The notes: generated by a model from the letters alone, not told the origin. DNA of 64,000 nucleotides from SHVO01 sp050246995 (GCA_050246995.1 JBFWVA010000011.1:62001-126000); one strand, 5' to 3'; positions 17,510 through 26,558 are shown, numbered from the stretch's first letter. A program made the numbers and translations.

Positions 17510-18796
17510 TTACTCGCCTTCTTCCGCGACGGGTCGCTTCAGGAGCGCAAAGGCGGCCGCGACCACGCATCCCGCCACGATGCCCACCGTTAAGTCCTCG
17601 GCCAAAGTCAGCCCGAAGGTCGTGAGGAGGACCGCCGCATCCCGCCGGCGGCTCAGAAGGCGGACGAACTCAGCCTTCTCCGCCATATTCCAGCACACAA
17701 CGAGCAATATGCCGGCGAGGGCGGACAAAGGGATGTAGCTCGCGAGGGGGCCGGCGACGAGAATGAAGATCAGGAGCGCGCCACAATGCATTAAACCGGC
17801 GAATGGGCTGCGCGCGCCGGCGCGGATGTTCGTCGCGGTACGGGCAATCGTTCCTGTCACGCTGATTCCGCCAAACAGGGCCGAGGCGATATTGGCGAGA
17901 CCTTGCGCGATCAGTTCCATATTCGAGCGGTGTTGGCGGCCCGTCATCGTGTCGGCGACCTTGGCGGATAGCAGGCTCTCAACACCGCCCAGGAGAGTGA
18001 AACTCAAAGCCATAGGCATGACGGCCCAGATCAGGCTCCAGTCGATGACGGGGGCCGTGAACGGGGGCAATCCTTGAGGCAACGCCCCGAACCGGCTTCC
18101 AATCGTTTCGATGGGCAACCCCAAAATAAGCGTGAGTGATGACGCGAGGATGACCGCGACCAGCATCCCCGGCCAATTGGGGCGAAAATGTCTGATGAGG
18201 AAGATGATCCCCGCGGTTGTTCCGCCGATGATGAGGGCGGCGGGCGAAGCGGTAGGAGCCGCGATCCAGAGCGCGAGGAGTTTTGGCAGCAGCGGGGCGG
18301 GTTCCGCGGCGAGGGTAATGCCCGCAAGATCTTTAATTTGGCTGCTAAAGATGGTCACCGCGATACCGCCAGTGAAGCCGATGGTTACCGCATGCGGAAT
18401 GTGCCGTATCAAGGAACCTACGCGCAGCGCCCCGATAACAATGAGCATCGCCCCCGACAGCATCACCGTCAGAAGCAAGCCTTCCAAACCGAACGCCTGA
18501 TGTGTGGCGGCGACCAAAACGATGAAAGCGCCGGCGGGGCCGCCAATTTGGTAACGGCTTCCTCCCAAAGCCGAGACTACGGCGCCGCCGATAATCGCCG
18601 TATAGAGCCCGCGCTCAGGGGCGACACCCGATGCGACCGCGATCGCCATGGATAAGGGCAGGGCCACAACGGCCACCGTAATTGCGGCAATGGCGTCACG
18701 CCGGAAGTCCGCGAAGGAGTATCCCTCCTTCAGCGTGGTCAGGAGCTTGGGTTGCAAGCTTCCGGTCGAAGTCATCCCCGCGGACATTGAACCCAT
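17510..18796 (-). CDS. SulP-family anion transporter lacking the STAS domain
   Basis: A 428-residue transporter with ten or more hydrophobic segments. Family features: VALPLSMAIAVASGVAPERGLYTAIIGG, GSRYQIGGPAGAFIVLVA, GGVESLLSAKVADTMTG and FGGISVTGTIARTATNIRAGARSPFAG. SulP proteins carry sulfate, bicarbonate or dicarboxylates. The cytoplasmic C-terminal STAS domain usual in this family is absent: the protein stops directly after the last helix with KRPVAEEGE. Start could be 18796 or the ATG at 18787, which has a better-spaced GAGG. Confidence 0.88.
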   Translation of the reverse strand: MGSMSAGMTSTGSLQPKLLTTLKEGYSFADFRRDAIAAITVAVVALPLSMAIAVASGVAPERGLYTAIIGGAVVSALGGSRYQIGGPAGAFIVLVAATHQAFGLEGLLLTVMLSGAMLIVIGALRVGSLIRHIPHAVTIGFTGGIAVTIFSSQIKDLAGITLAAEPAPLLPKLLALWIAAPTASPAALIIGGTTAGIIFLIRHFRPNWPGMLVAVILASSLTLILGLPIETIGSRFGALPQGLPPFTAPVIDWSLIWAVMPMALSFTLLGGVESLLSAKVADTMTGRQHRSNMELIAQGLANIASALFGGISVTGTIARTATNIRAGARSPFAGLMHCGALLIFILVAGPLASYIPLSALAGILLVVCWNMAEKAEFVRLLSRRRDAAVLLTTFGLTLAEDLTVGIVAGCVVAAAFALLKRPVAEEGE

Positions 18797-18863
18797 CCTC
18801 GGTTAGAGACGCTGAGGACGACGCGATCCTAATGCGTCGGTACGTGAGGCGCGCCGTGCACCA

Positions 18864-19694
18864 TTAGAACGGCGGATAGGGGGGCGCATTGTAGTAAGCC
18901 GACAATTCGCTTATTTCCTGCGGCGTTAGTTTCTTCGCGATGATCCGCATCCGGCTATAGAGATCATTGCGCCGCGTGCCGTCGGCGAAAGCCTTGAGCT
19001 GTGTTTCGACATATGGCGGGTATTGGCCGGTCAGATTGGGAGCTTCGACGGGTCCACCGGAACGCGCCTCATGGCAAGCGGCGCACGCGGGCAGCGCTCT
19101 GGCGGTGTCGCCGCGCAAAACCAGGTCGATTGTATTCTGCGAGATCGCGGGACCTTCCGGATTGTCGTCGTTACGCCGCCGCAGTCCGCTGTAGTAGGCC
19201 GCTAGATCGCTCATCTGTTGATCGTCAAGCGCCTCCACGATGGGCTTCATGATGTCGCTGACGCGAACTCCGGATTTTATGTCCCGCAATTGCTTAAAGA
19301 TGGCGCGCGCCGACTGCCCGGTGATGGTTGGCATTGTATTGGGATCGGACGTAAAGCCGTTTGGCAGATGACACGCCGCGCAAACATCCGCGGCATGATC
19401 TCGGCCTTTAACGGCGTCGCCGCTCTCTAGGAGGTGGAGCGTGACGGCGTCGAAAGCGACGGTCGATCCTGTGGTCCTGGTTGCGATTTGAGACGCTGGC
19501 TCTGTTTGCAGACCTATCGCGCGGCAAAGGGCCGTGAAGACGTCAAGGCCTTCATCGCGTCCGGAAATCACGGGAAACACCAGGAACGCCAACAGCCCGG
19601 CCATGATCGCCGTCGTGCCAATGAGCGCGACGGCTTTCAGGCCGAAAGAACCCGAATGGCTGACCCCGTTAAGTGGTGTTTTATTCTGTTCCAT
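18864..19694 (-). CDS. Membrane-anchored diheme cytochrome c (c4-like), partner of the ba3 oxidase
   Basis: A 276-residue protein with an N-terminal membrane anchor (about residues 18-42) and two cytochrome c domains with CAACH motifs, resembling cytochrome c4. The second domain contains LPACAACHEARSGG and both have Met-rich ligand loops. Its ATG at 19694 lies 14 nt inside the end of the oxidase subunit I gene, so translation is coupled. It is the natural candidate for electron donor to CuA of the ba3 oxidase. Confidence 0.88.
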   Translation of the reverse strand: MEQNKTPLNGVSHSGSFGLKAVALIGTTAIMAGLLAFLVFPVISGRDEGLDVFTALCRAIGLQTEPASQIATRTTGSTVAFDAVTLHLLESGDAVKGRDHAADVCAACHLPNGFTSDPNTMPTITGQSARAIFKQLRDIKSGVRVSDIMKPIVEALDDQQMSDLAAYYSGLRRRNDDNPEGPAISQNTIDLVLRGDTARALPACAACHEARSGGPVEAPNLTGQYPPYVETQLKAFADGTRRNDLYSRMRIIAKKLTPQEISELSAYYNAPPYPPF

Positions 19695-21336
19695 TGACGC
19701 GATGCACCAGAGCGTTAGGGGGGCTGACGATGAATGAATGGGCGATCGGGACGGCATAGGCCGCTGTCATGAGAATCAGGACCAGTACGTTCCACAAGCG
19801 GAAGCCGTTGAGAGCCGCCGGAACGGCGTGTGAGGGATGAAGCGGGACGGCATACCGCATGGGCTCCGCGTCGCTGCCCTGCTTAGACGTTTCCATGTGG
19901 AAGACCGCGAGATTCCAGATGAAGAGGCCGGCGCTGAGCACCAGGATTGCCCCGCCGATGAGCGACGCGATCATCCAGGGCGCCCACCACGCGATATTTG
20001 GATCGCTGTAATCGAACTGAGCCACACGGCGCCATTGGCCCATCATGCCCAGCAGGTGCCACGGCAGGCTGAGGATCATCATCCCGATGGCCCACGACCA
20101 GAGTTGAAGGCGTTGATGGCCGACAGACGGTGCGACGCGGCCGGTCAGCTTTGGCCAGATCTCGTAGGCAATGGCGAAGTACATGATGACGACGCTGCCG
20201 CCGAAGATCATGTGGAAATGAGCCGTCACCCACGACGTGTTGTGAATCATCGCATTCATGCCGTAACTCATGTTGATGAGCCCGCCGAAGCCTCCAAACC
20301 AGAGCATGAAGAACGAAAGACCGGTCGCAAGAACAAGCGGCTCCTGCCACGGCAGAGCGCCGACCCAACCCAAAAGCCCTTTGCCGCCTCTTAAGCGGCC
20401 TGCGATTTCCATGGACGCGCAGACCGTGAAGACCGTGAGTAGCGTAGGGACGGCGACAAGGACGGTCAGAACCATCTGTACCGCCTTGAAGCCGCTTGAT
20501 GGATGCGGGTCCATGAACAGGTGATGGAGTCCAACGGGCAGGCCATAGATGAGGAAAGCCACAAAGCTAATGCGCGCCATCAGATCACTGTAGAGGCGGC
20601 CGCCGGCGCGTTGGGGCGCCATGGTGTAAAATGCGATGTAAGCGGGGACGAGCCAGAAGTAGACGATGGCGTGTAGCGTCCATGAAAACAGCGTGCGCGT
20701 CAGGCCGACATCCACGGCATTCGTCCAACCGAAGGCCGCGGGCAGAACGACAAAAAGCAGTTCAGCGGCGACGCCGACGGTGGTCCACAGCCATAAGACC
20801 GCATTGGCCGTCGTGGCAAACATCGCGAGGGGCACGGCTTGCCCGGGATTTTCGCGTTTCCATTGGCTCATCGCGACCAGCATGAGCACGCACCATACCC
20901 ACGATGAGGCTACGACGAGAACGAGCCCGACATAGAACCAAGGACTGGCTGTAAGCGGCGGATAGAAGGTGAAGAGCACGGTCGCGCGGCCCGCGAGAAC
21001 CGTTGTAACGACGAGGACTATGCCGGCGATCCCGGCGAGAAAGCCCGCCCATGCCATGTGCGGAAAGGGCAACGGGCGCTTGAGCGCGGTTTCGGCCACA
21101 AAATAGCCGAAGCCCATAATGAAGAAGGTCGTCAACACATAGCCCATGGCCGAGCCGTGCGCCGTGACGGAAATGAAGTAGTTTTCCGAGGACGACAGCG
21201 GCGCGGCCAAGGGGCTTCGCACCCACATCTGCCAGAGGCCGAGCAAGATCGCGACCGCGAAGGCGCCAAATGCAGTCCACAGGTGGGCAAGTATCAGTCG
21301 GCTAAGGCGCGGCACAGGAGGCTCTCCCATCGGCAT
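19681..21336 (-). CDS. cbaA: ba3-type cytochrome c oxidase subunit I
   Basis: A 551-residue B-family heme-copper oxidase subunit with about 13 helices. Ligands are visible and match the Thermus ba3 enzyme: heme b His in SVTAHGSAMG, the cross-linked CuB His-Tyr pair in LHAIVYFWLVPAY, two CuB histidines in GLHHLFMDP, and heme a3/b histidines in VTAHFHMIFG. It reduces oxygen to water with high affinity and pumps protons. Its start overlaps the end of subunit II by 35 nt. The operon order is IIa, II, I, diheme cytochrome c. Confidence 0.93.
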   Translation of the reverse strand: MPMGEPPVPRLSRLILAHLWTAFGAFAVAILLGLWQMWVRSPLAAPLSSSENYFISVTAHGSAMGYVLTTFFIMGFGYFVAETALKRPLPFPHMAWAGFLAGIAGIVLVVTTVLAGRATVLFTFYPPLTASPWFYVGLVLVVASSWVWCVLMLVAMSQWKRENPGQAVPLAMFATTANAVLWLWTTVGVAAELLFVVLPAAFGWTNAVDVGLTRTLFSWTLHAIVYFWLVPAYIAFYTMAPQRAGGRLYSDLMARISFVAFLIYGLPVGLHHLFMDPHPSSGFKAVQMVLTVLVAVPTLLTVFTVCASMEIAGRLRGGKGLLGWVGALPWQEPLVLATGLSFFMLWFGGFGGLINMSYGMNAMIHNTSWVTAHFHMIFGGSVVIMYFAIAYEIWPKLTGRVAPSVGHQRLQLWSWAIGMMILSLPWHLLGMMGQWRRVAQFDYSDPNIAWWAPWMIASLIGGAILVLSAGLFIWNLAVFHMETSKQGSDAEPMRYAVPLHPSHAVPAALNGFRLWNVLVLILMTAAYAVPIAHSFIVSPPNALVHRVNGTE

Positions 21337-21844
21337 CGAGTTTGAAATCGCTCATGGGTACGACACGTACCTTTGCGATCATTTGGCTATGACCCAGCCC
21401 GCAGAACTCGTGGCAGGGCATCAGCTTCTCGCCGACCTCGGCAAAGCGCGTACGGACACGGCTGACGTATCCAGGGATGACCATCGTGTTGACATTCGTG
21501 CCCACCACCATGATCCCGTGGATGACGTCCGGGCTCACGACGCGGAAGGTCACCGGGGTATCCTGCGGAATCACCACGCAAGCCGGCGAAAACGAGAATT
21601 GCGTCGTGACGAGCCGGACGGTGATTCCGCCTTGAGGCTCGAGGCGCGTTCCGAGGTTTTCCTCCGCGAACTCGCCGCTGACGTGGATCGTGGCCGGGTC
21701 AATGGTCTCGACATTCGATGGCGGCGTGAGGTGCAGCCCAACTGTTGCGTAAACGATTGCGACAAGGAATACGATCGTCACTCCAGCCATCGCGAACGCC
21801 CAGCGGCGCTCGCTGTGTGCGACGGACATTTCATCGACTGCCAT
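21302..21844 (-). CDS. cbaB: ba3-type cytochrome c oxidase subunit II (CuA)
   Basis: A 180-residue subunit with one N-terminal helix (residues 17-38) and a periplasmic cupredoxin domain. The CuA site is complete: SPDVIHGIMVVGTNVN supplies the first His, and MPCHEFCGLGHSQM supplies Cys, Glu, Cys, His and Met. It accepts electrons from cytochrome c. Its ATG follows the stop of the small subunit IIa gene after one nucleotide. Confidence 0.93.
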   Translation of the reverse strand: MAVDEMSVAHSERRWAFAMAGVTIVFLVAIVYATVGLHLTPPSNVETIDPATIHVSGEFAEENLGTRLEPQGGITVRLVTTQFSFSPACVVIPQDTPVTFRVVSPDVIHGIMVVGTNVNTMVIPGYVSRVRTRFAEVGEKLMPCHEFCGLGHSQMIAKVRVVPMSDFKLDADGRASCAAP

Positions 21845-21845
21845 G

Positions 21846-22025
21846 TCAGCCTACCGGTCCGCGCGGCAGAAAAATCAGAAAGTAGATCAGCAGCCAGCCA
21901 ATCAACAGCAGTCCCACGGCGGTGCCTGCGAGTGCGAACGCGCCCTGCGGAACTTCTTCGAGGTGAACTGAATCTGCGGCGAGGTCCGCATCCTTCGCCG
22001 AAGCCTCGCGTGCGTGGGTATCCAT
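21846..22025 (-). CDS. cbaD: ba3 oxidase small subunit IIa-like protein
   Basis: A 59-residue single-helix protein. The C-terminal part EEVPQGAFALAGTAVG...FLPRG aligns by eye with the 34-residue Thermus subunit IIa (EEKPKGALAV...FFARG), including the Pro-x-Gly entrance and the Arg-Gly exit of the helix. An N-terminal extension of about 22 polar residues is present. I chose the ATG at 22025 with an AGAGG site; a longer reading to 22073 is not needed. First gene of the oxidase operon; an FNR-type box is centred 67 nt upstream. Confidence 0.75.
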   Translation of the reverse strand: MDTHAREASAKDADLAADSVHLEEVPQGAFALAGTAVGLLLIGWLLIYFLIFLPRGPVG

Positions 22026-22085
22026 GAACCTCTGCCCTTGGTAAGTGGTCTCGGGACAGACTCGCGGAAGCATTGAAGTTACACA

Positions 22086-22099
22086 TTGATTCCGATCAA
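22086..22099. promoter_or_regulatory. FNR/FixK-type operator TTGATTCCGATCAA
   Basis: A perfect consensus TTGAT-N4-ATCAA site centred 67 nt upstream of the ba3 oxidase operon, the strongest match in the window. Confidence 0.75.
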
Positions 22100-22264
22100 C
22101 CGATGTTGCGACACCTCGCGCGATTTAGTTCAACCCCCGCGTTTGAATCGGAACGGCCTGGTCATATTGATTTCCGCTATAGGCCGAATCGGCATCGGCG
22201 GCGAATATGATGTGAGTATGCGACCGGCGACTTGAGGCCGGACATCCGTCGCGATTCTGCGAGC

Positions 22265-22966
22265 TTAAACGACGGCGCCGAAAAGCCGTCCTATGCCGGC
22301 CGTGATCGCCATTGCGAGGGCGCCCCAAAATACGACGCGCGCGATGGGGCGCCAAATGGCGGCGCCTCCCGCGGCGGCGCCGGCGGCGCCCAAGCCGCAC
22401 AAGAACAGGAGAGAGGCCGCCGCGACGACGGGCGTCACCCACTGAAGGGGGGTGACCAGCACGGCTGCAATCGGCAGTGCGGCGCCGGCCGAGAATGTGG
22501 CCGCCGAAGCTAAAGCCGCCTGTACGGGGCGCGCTCCATTGGAGTCCGATATCCCAAGTTCATCACGCGTATGCGCCGCCAGTGCATCGTGCGCGGTCAA
22601 TTGAACGGCCACCTGTCTTGCGAGCGCGGCGTCGAGGCCGCGCGCGACATAGATGGACGTGAGTTCATTGAGTTCTTGCTCGGGCATTTCTGCCAGCTCT
22701 TGCTTTTCCCGGGCGAGATCCGCGTGTTCGCTGTCGGATTGCGAACTCACGGACACATACTCGCCCGCGGCCATCGACATTGCGCCGGCGACCAAGCCGG
22801 CAATCCCGCTGAGCATGACGTCTTGTTTGCTCGCCGAGGCAGCCGCGACCCCTAAAATGAGGCTGGCCGTAGAAACGATTCCATCATTCGCACCGAGGAC
22901 GGCGGCGCGGAGCCATCCAATGCGAGAGACTGCGTGACGTTCGTTATGCCGTTTCAGACGCGCCAT
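22265..22966 (-). CDS. VIT1/CCC1-family Fe2+/Mn2+ transporter
   Basis: A 233-residue membrane protein with the family signature WLRAAVLGANDGIVSTASLILGVAAA near residue 20, a conserved AAGEYVSVSSQSD segment, a Glu-rich cytoplasmic helix pair (about 85-130) and C-terminal helices. Relatives move ferrous iron or manganese out of the cytosol. A TTG at 23002 with a GAGAAG site would add 12 residues; I prefer the ATG at 22966, though its own ribosome site is poor. Confidence 0.88.
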   Translation of the reverse strand: MARLKRHNERHAVSRIGWLRAAVLGANDGIVSTASLILGVAAASASKQDVMLSGIAGLVAGAMSMAAGEYVSVSSQSDSEHADLAREKQELAEMPEQELNELTSIYVARGLDAALARQVAVQLTAHDALAAHTRDELGISDSNGARPVQAALASAATFSAGAALPIAAVLVTPLQWVTPVVAAASLLFLCGLGAAGAAAGGAAIWRPIARVVFWGALAMAITAGIGRLFGAVV

Positions 22967-23092
22967 GGGGAGCAGTAGGAAGGAGATGTCGATGATCGTC
23001 AATCTTCTCGGAGCTTACGCCGACGTTCTCCACGAATCATCTATGCGAATGCGACGCGGTATCTCCAGAGACGCATGCCGGGCGCCGAGGCC

Positions 23093-23959
23093 TCAGGGCC
23101 ACTTCGCCGTCGGCGGCATGCTCATGAGGTAAGCATCTGGATTTGCATCGGTCGCAAAGCCGAATTTGGTGCCGCGGTCATAGACCAGATTAAATTCGAC
23201 GTATCGCCCGCGCTTGATCATGAGCTTCTGCAGATCGTCATCCGTGAAAGCCATATGCTGGCGGCGGGCCACGATCTTTGGATAGGTCTCAACAAAGGCG
23301 TTGCCGACGTCGCGGACAAACGAGAAGTCCTGCCCAAGATCGCCGCTATTGAGGTCGTCGAAGAAAATCCCGCCCACCCCACGCGGTTCCTGCCTGTGCG
23401 GAAGGTAAAAGTACCGGTCGCACCACTGTTTGTATTGCGCATACGCATCTGGGCGGTATCTGTCACAGGCGGCTCTCAGGCTCTCGTGGAACTCCATCGT
23501 ATCTTCGTCGATTGGAAAGGTTGGCGTGAGATCGGCGCCGCCGCCGAACCAACAGCGGCTTGTCGCCATGAGACGCAGGTTCATATGCACGATGGGGACC
23601 ATCGGATTGGCCATGTGCGATACCAATGAGATTCCGGTTGCGACAAACGCGCCGCCGGACTCTTTCGCGCCGTGGACTTGCTTGATTCCTTCGTCCGATA
23701 ACGTCCCCCACACGTGGCTGACGTTCACGCCAACCTTCTCGAATACTTTCCCGCGCATAACCCTCATCCGGCCGCCGCCCTTGAGGCGATGTCCGGCCGG
23801 CCGCTCCCATTCGGTCTGCTCGAAGCGGGTTGTGTCTTCGAAGCCTTCAAAACTGGCGCAGATGCGGTCCTGGAGCTTCCGAAAATATGCCGCTGCATCC
23901 TTCACGAACGCATCGTTTATGACACTGGTAGAGACTGCGGGACGGCTCAACGCGTGCAT
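23093..23959 (-). CDS. hemF: Oxygen-dependent coproporphyrinogen III oxidase
   Basis: A 288-residue enzyme that converts coproporphyrinogen III to protoporphyrinogen IX with O2 in heme synthesis. Family motifs include WERPAGHRLKGGGRMRVMRG, VSHMANPMVPIVHMNLR, WFGGGADLTPTFP, YFYLPHRQEPRGVGGIFFDDL and RRGRYVEFNLVYDRGTKFG-like C-terminus. The ATG at 23959 has an AGGAGG site. An FNR-type box is centred 65 nt upstream, suggesting raised synthesis when oxygen is scarce to supply the neighbouring cytochromes and oxidases. Confidence 0.94.
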   Translation of the reverse strand: MHALSRPAVSTSVINDAFVKDAAAYFRKLQDRICASFEGFEDTTRFEQTEWERPAGHRLKGGGRMRVMRGKVFEKVGVNVSHVWGTLSDEGIKQVHGAKESGGAFVATGISLVSHMANPMVPIVHMNLRLMATSRCWFGGGADLTPTFPIDEDTMEFHESLRAACDRYRPDAYAQYKQWCDRYFYLPHRQEPRGVGGIFFDDLNSGDLGQDFSFVRDVGNAFVETYPKIVARRQHMAFTDDDLQKLMIKRGRYVEFNLVYDRGTKFGFATDANPDAYLMSMPPTAKWP

Positions 23960-24016
23960 ACTTCCAATCCTCCTGAAGCGATGGTTCAAGAGAGCAGGTG
24001 CGGCGCACCGGCCGCG

Positions 24017-24030
24017 TTGACCGTGGTCAA
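24017..24030. promoter_or_regulatory. FNR/FixK-type operator TTGACCGTGGTCAA
   Basis: TTGA-N6-TCAA site centred 65 nt upstream of hemF. Confidence 0.65.
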
Positions 24031-24080
24031 TCTGGTAGGATTAGGCGCGGCCGGGCACGTCTTCCCGGAGAAACCGAGGA

Positions 24081-26447
24081 TCAGTCGTTCAACAGACGCG
24101 CGCGCACCAAGGCGCGTGCGGCGGCGATGATCGAATGCGTATCGATGCGGTAGTGCCGATACAGATCCTCCAGCGCGCCCGTTTGACCAAACTGTTCAAC
24201 GCCGAGCGCGTGCGAGCGATTGCCGCGCACCGCGCCCAGCCAACCCAAGGTCGCAGGGTGAGCGTCCACCACGCTCACGATGCCCGCGTCGCGCGGCAGG
24301 ATGGAAAACAGCCGTTCGATATGGGCGCGCGCGGCGGCATTGCCGCTCTCGCGGGCCCGCTGTGCGCCGGTCCACCCGGCATGCAAGCGGTCGGGCGAGG
24401 TAACGGCGAGCAGTCCGATATCGCGCATCTCTTCGCCCATCAATCCGACCGCCGAAATGGCCTCAGGCGCCATCACGCCGGCATAGGCGACGATCACCGT
24501 GCAGTTTGGGCCGGGGGGGCGGAACCAATAGGCGCCGTCGGCGATGTCTTGTTTTTGCGCGGGCGTCAGTGTGCGGACCGGCTGCTCCATCGGGCGCGTG
24601 GAGAGCCGGAAATAGACGGAACCGCCGGCCCCATCGGCCAGGCAGTTGCGCGGGTCCGGGGTGTTGTCTCCATGCCGTTGGAGATGCTCGAACGACCATG
24701 ACATTAGCGCGGAGAGTTCATCGATGAAGGCCGGTTCGAAGGCGCTGAGGCCCGGCTGCGCCATGCCAATCAGCGGCGTTCCGATCGACTGGTGCGCCCC
24801 GCCTTCGCTCGCCAATGTGATCCCGGACGGCGTCGCCGCGAGGATGAAGCGGGCGTCCTGATAGCAGGCATAGTTCATGGCATCGAGGCCGCGCGAGATG
24901 AATGGGTCATATAGCGTGCCGATCGGGAAGAGCCGCTCGTTGTGAATGCTGTACGACAATCCAAAAGCCGAGAGCGCGATAAACAGGTTCGATTCCGCGA
25001 TCCCGAGTTCCAGATGCTGTCCGGTGGGCGCAGCGGTCCAGTTATAAGTCGACGGGATCTTTTCCGCTTTGAAAGTGTCGCCGCGGTCGCTGTGCGCAAA
25101 CAAGCCGCGCCGGTTCACCCAGGCGCCGAGGTTCGTCGAGACGGTGACGTCGGGCGCGGTGGTCACGAGACGCGCAGCGAATTCATTCGATTGCCGGCCC
25201 AGTTCGTTCAGAAGCAGCCCAAAGCCTTGCTGCGTCGACATGGCCGACTTCACGGGAACGGTGATCGCGTCAGGGACGGGTATGGCCGGCGCCATGTACC
25301 GCCGCCTTCCGTTGCGCGTGAAGGGCACGTCCGCGAGGAACCGCTCAAGCTCCGGCGCCGGGGTCGCCATTCCCTCGAACTTGTCCCACTCATGACCGGG
25401 CCGCACATTCATGCCTGCGCGGAACGTGTCCAACTGCGCCGGTGTCATCAGGCCGGAATGATTGTCCTTATGGCCCGCGAGCGGCAAGCCAAAGCCCTTG
25501 ATGGTGTAAGCGAAGAAGCACACCGGGCGGTCGTGGTCGATGGCGCCGAACGCATCGAGCAGGGTGCTCATGTCATGACCGGCAAGATTGGTCATCAGCG
25601 CCTGGAGTTCATCGTCGCTGCGGCTGTCGATGAGGCGCGACACCGCGCCCTGATCGCCGATGTCGTCCAGCAAGCGCTTGCGCCAGGCCGCGCCGCCTTG
25701 GAACACCAGAGCCGAATAAAGCTGATTGGGGCAAGCATCGATCCAAGCGATGAGTTTATCGCCGCCCGGCTCCTTGGCGGCGGCCTGCAGACGCGCGCCA
25801 TACTTCAGGATCACCACGTCCCAGCCAAACTGCGTAAAGACGTGTTGCAGCGGTGACAGCAGGCCGTCGTGGGTGCAGGCGTCCAGGCTCTGGCGGTTGT
25901 AGTCGATGATCCACCACACATTCCGCAGGCCGTGTTTCCAACCCTCGATGAGTGCTTCGTAGATATTGCCTTCGTCCATTTCGGCGTCGCCGATCAGCGC
26001 GATCATGCGGCCGTCGGGTTCCTTCAGCCATCCATGGGAGCGCACGTAATCCTGCACGAGCGAGGAAAACAGCGTTTGCGCGACGCCGAGGCCGACCGAC
26101 CCCGTCGAGAAGTCGACGTCGTCGATATCCTTGGTGCGCGACGGATAGCTCTGCACGCCTTTGTATCCTCGGAACGCGTCCAGCTTTTCCCGCGTTTGCA
26201 GCCCGAAAAGATATTGGATGGCGTGAAAAATGGGGCTCGCATGCGGCTTCACCGCCACGCGGTCCTGAGGGCGCAGCACATGGAAATACAGCGCCGTCAT
26301 GATCGTCGCGAGCGACGCGGACGAAGCCTGGTGGCCGCCGACTTTTATGCCGTCATCGTTCGGGCGCAGATGATTGGCGTTGTGGATCGTCCAGCTCGCG
26401 AGCCACAGGATTTTCCGCTCGAGGTCGGACAGGATTTTCAAGTTCAT
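24081..26447 (-). CDS. TPP-dependent pyruvate dehydrogenase E1 / transketolase-like enzyme
   Basis: A 788-residue homodimer-type TPP enzyme. The order is an N-terminal TPP-binding domain (GGHQASSAS near residue 37, GDAEMDEGNIYEALIEG near 154 followed by the Asn of DYNRQSL), a pyrimidine-binding domain (LELGIAESNLF near 480) and a C-terminal transketolase domain. It resembles AceE but is about 100 residues shorter and lacks the N-terminal E2-binding region, as in a group of rhizobial proteins named transketolase. No E2 or E3 gene is nearby. The actual substrate is thus uncertain. A LysR gene on the same strand precedes it by about 110 nt. Confidence 0.8.
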   Translation of the reverse strand: MNLKILSDLERKILWLASWTIHNANHLRPNDDGIKVGGHQASSASLATIMTALYFHVLRPQDRVAVKPHASPIFHAIQYLFGLQTREKLDAFRGYKGVQSYPSRTKDIDDVDFSTGSVGLGVAQTLFSSLVQDYVRSHGWLKEPDGRMIALIGDAEMDEGNIYEALIEGWKHGLRNVWWIIDYNRQSLDACTHDGLLSPLQHVFTQFGWDVVILKYGARLQAAAKEPGGDKLIAWIDACPNQLYSALVFQGGAAWRKRLLDDIGDQGAVSRLIDSRSDDELQALMTNLAGHDMSTLLDAFGAIDHDRPVCFFAYTIKGFGLPLAGHKDNHSGLMTPAQLDTFRAGMNVRPGHEWDKFEGMATPAPELERFLADVPFTRNGRRRYMAPAIPVPDAITVPVKSAMSTQQGFGLLLNELGRQSNEFAARLVTTAPDVTVSTNLGAWVNRRGLFAHSDRGDTFKAEKIPSTYNWTAAPTGQHLELGIAESNLFIALSAFGLSYSIHNERLFPIGTLYDPFISRGLDAMNYACYQDARFILAATPSGITLASEGGAHQSIGTPLIGMAQPGLSAFEPAFIDELSALMSWSFEHLQRHGDNTPDPRNCLADGAGGSVYFRLSTRPMEQPVRTLTPAQKQDIADGAYWFRPPGPNCTVIVAYAGVMAPEAISAVGLMGEEMRDIGLLAVTSPDRLHAGWTGAQRARESGNAAARAHIERLFSILPRDAGIVSVVDAHPATLGWLGAVRGNRSHALGVEQFGQTGALEDLYRHYRIDTHSIIAAARALVRARLLND

Positions 26448-26468
26448 CTGCGCATCTCACAGTTTGGC

Positions 26469-26498
26469 GGCCGGACAGGTTTTATTTCCGGTCCGGCC
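26469..26498. repeat. Inverted repeat GGCCGGAC/GTCCGGCC
   Basis: An 8-bp perfect inverted repeat with a 14-nt AT-rich loop, lying between the LysR gene and the TPP-enzyme start. No U-tract follows on either strand, so it is not a typical intrinsic terminator; it could be a leader hairpin or an operator. Confidence 0.35.
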
Positions 26499-26558
26499 AT
26501 AACAATCAAATAATCCCTTTTTATCTCCCCCATACTATTTGGATTATCCATCGCCGGC

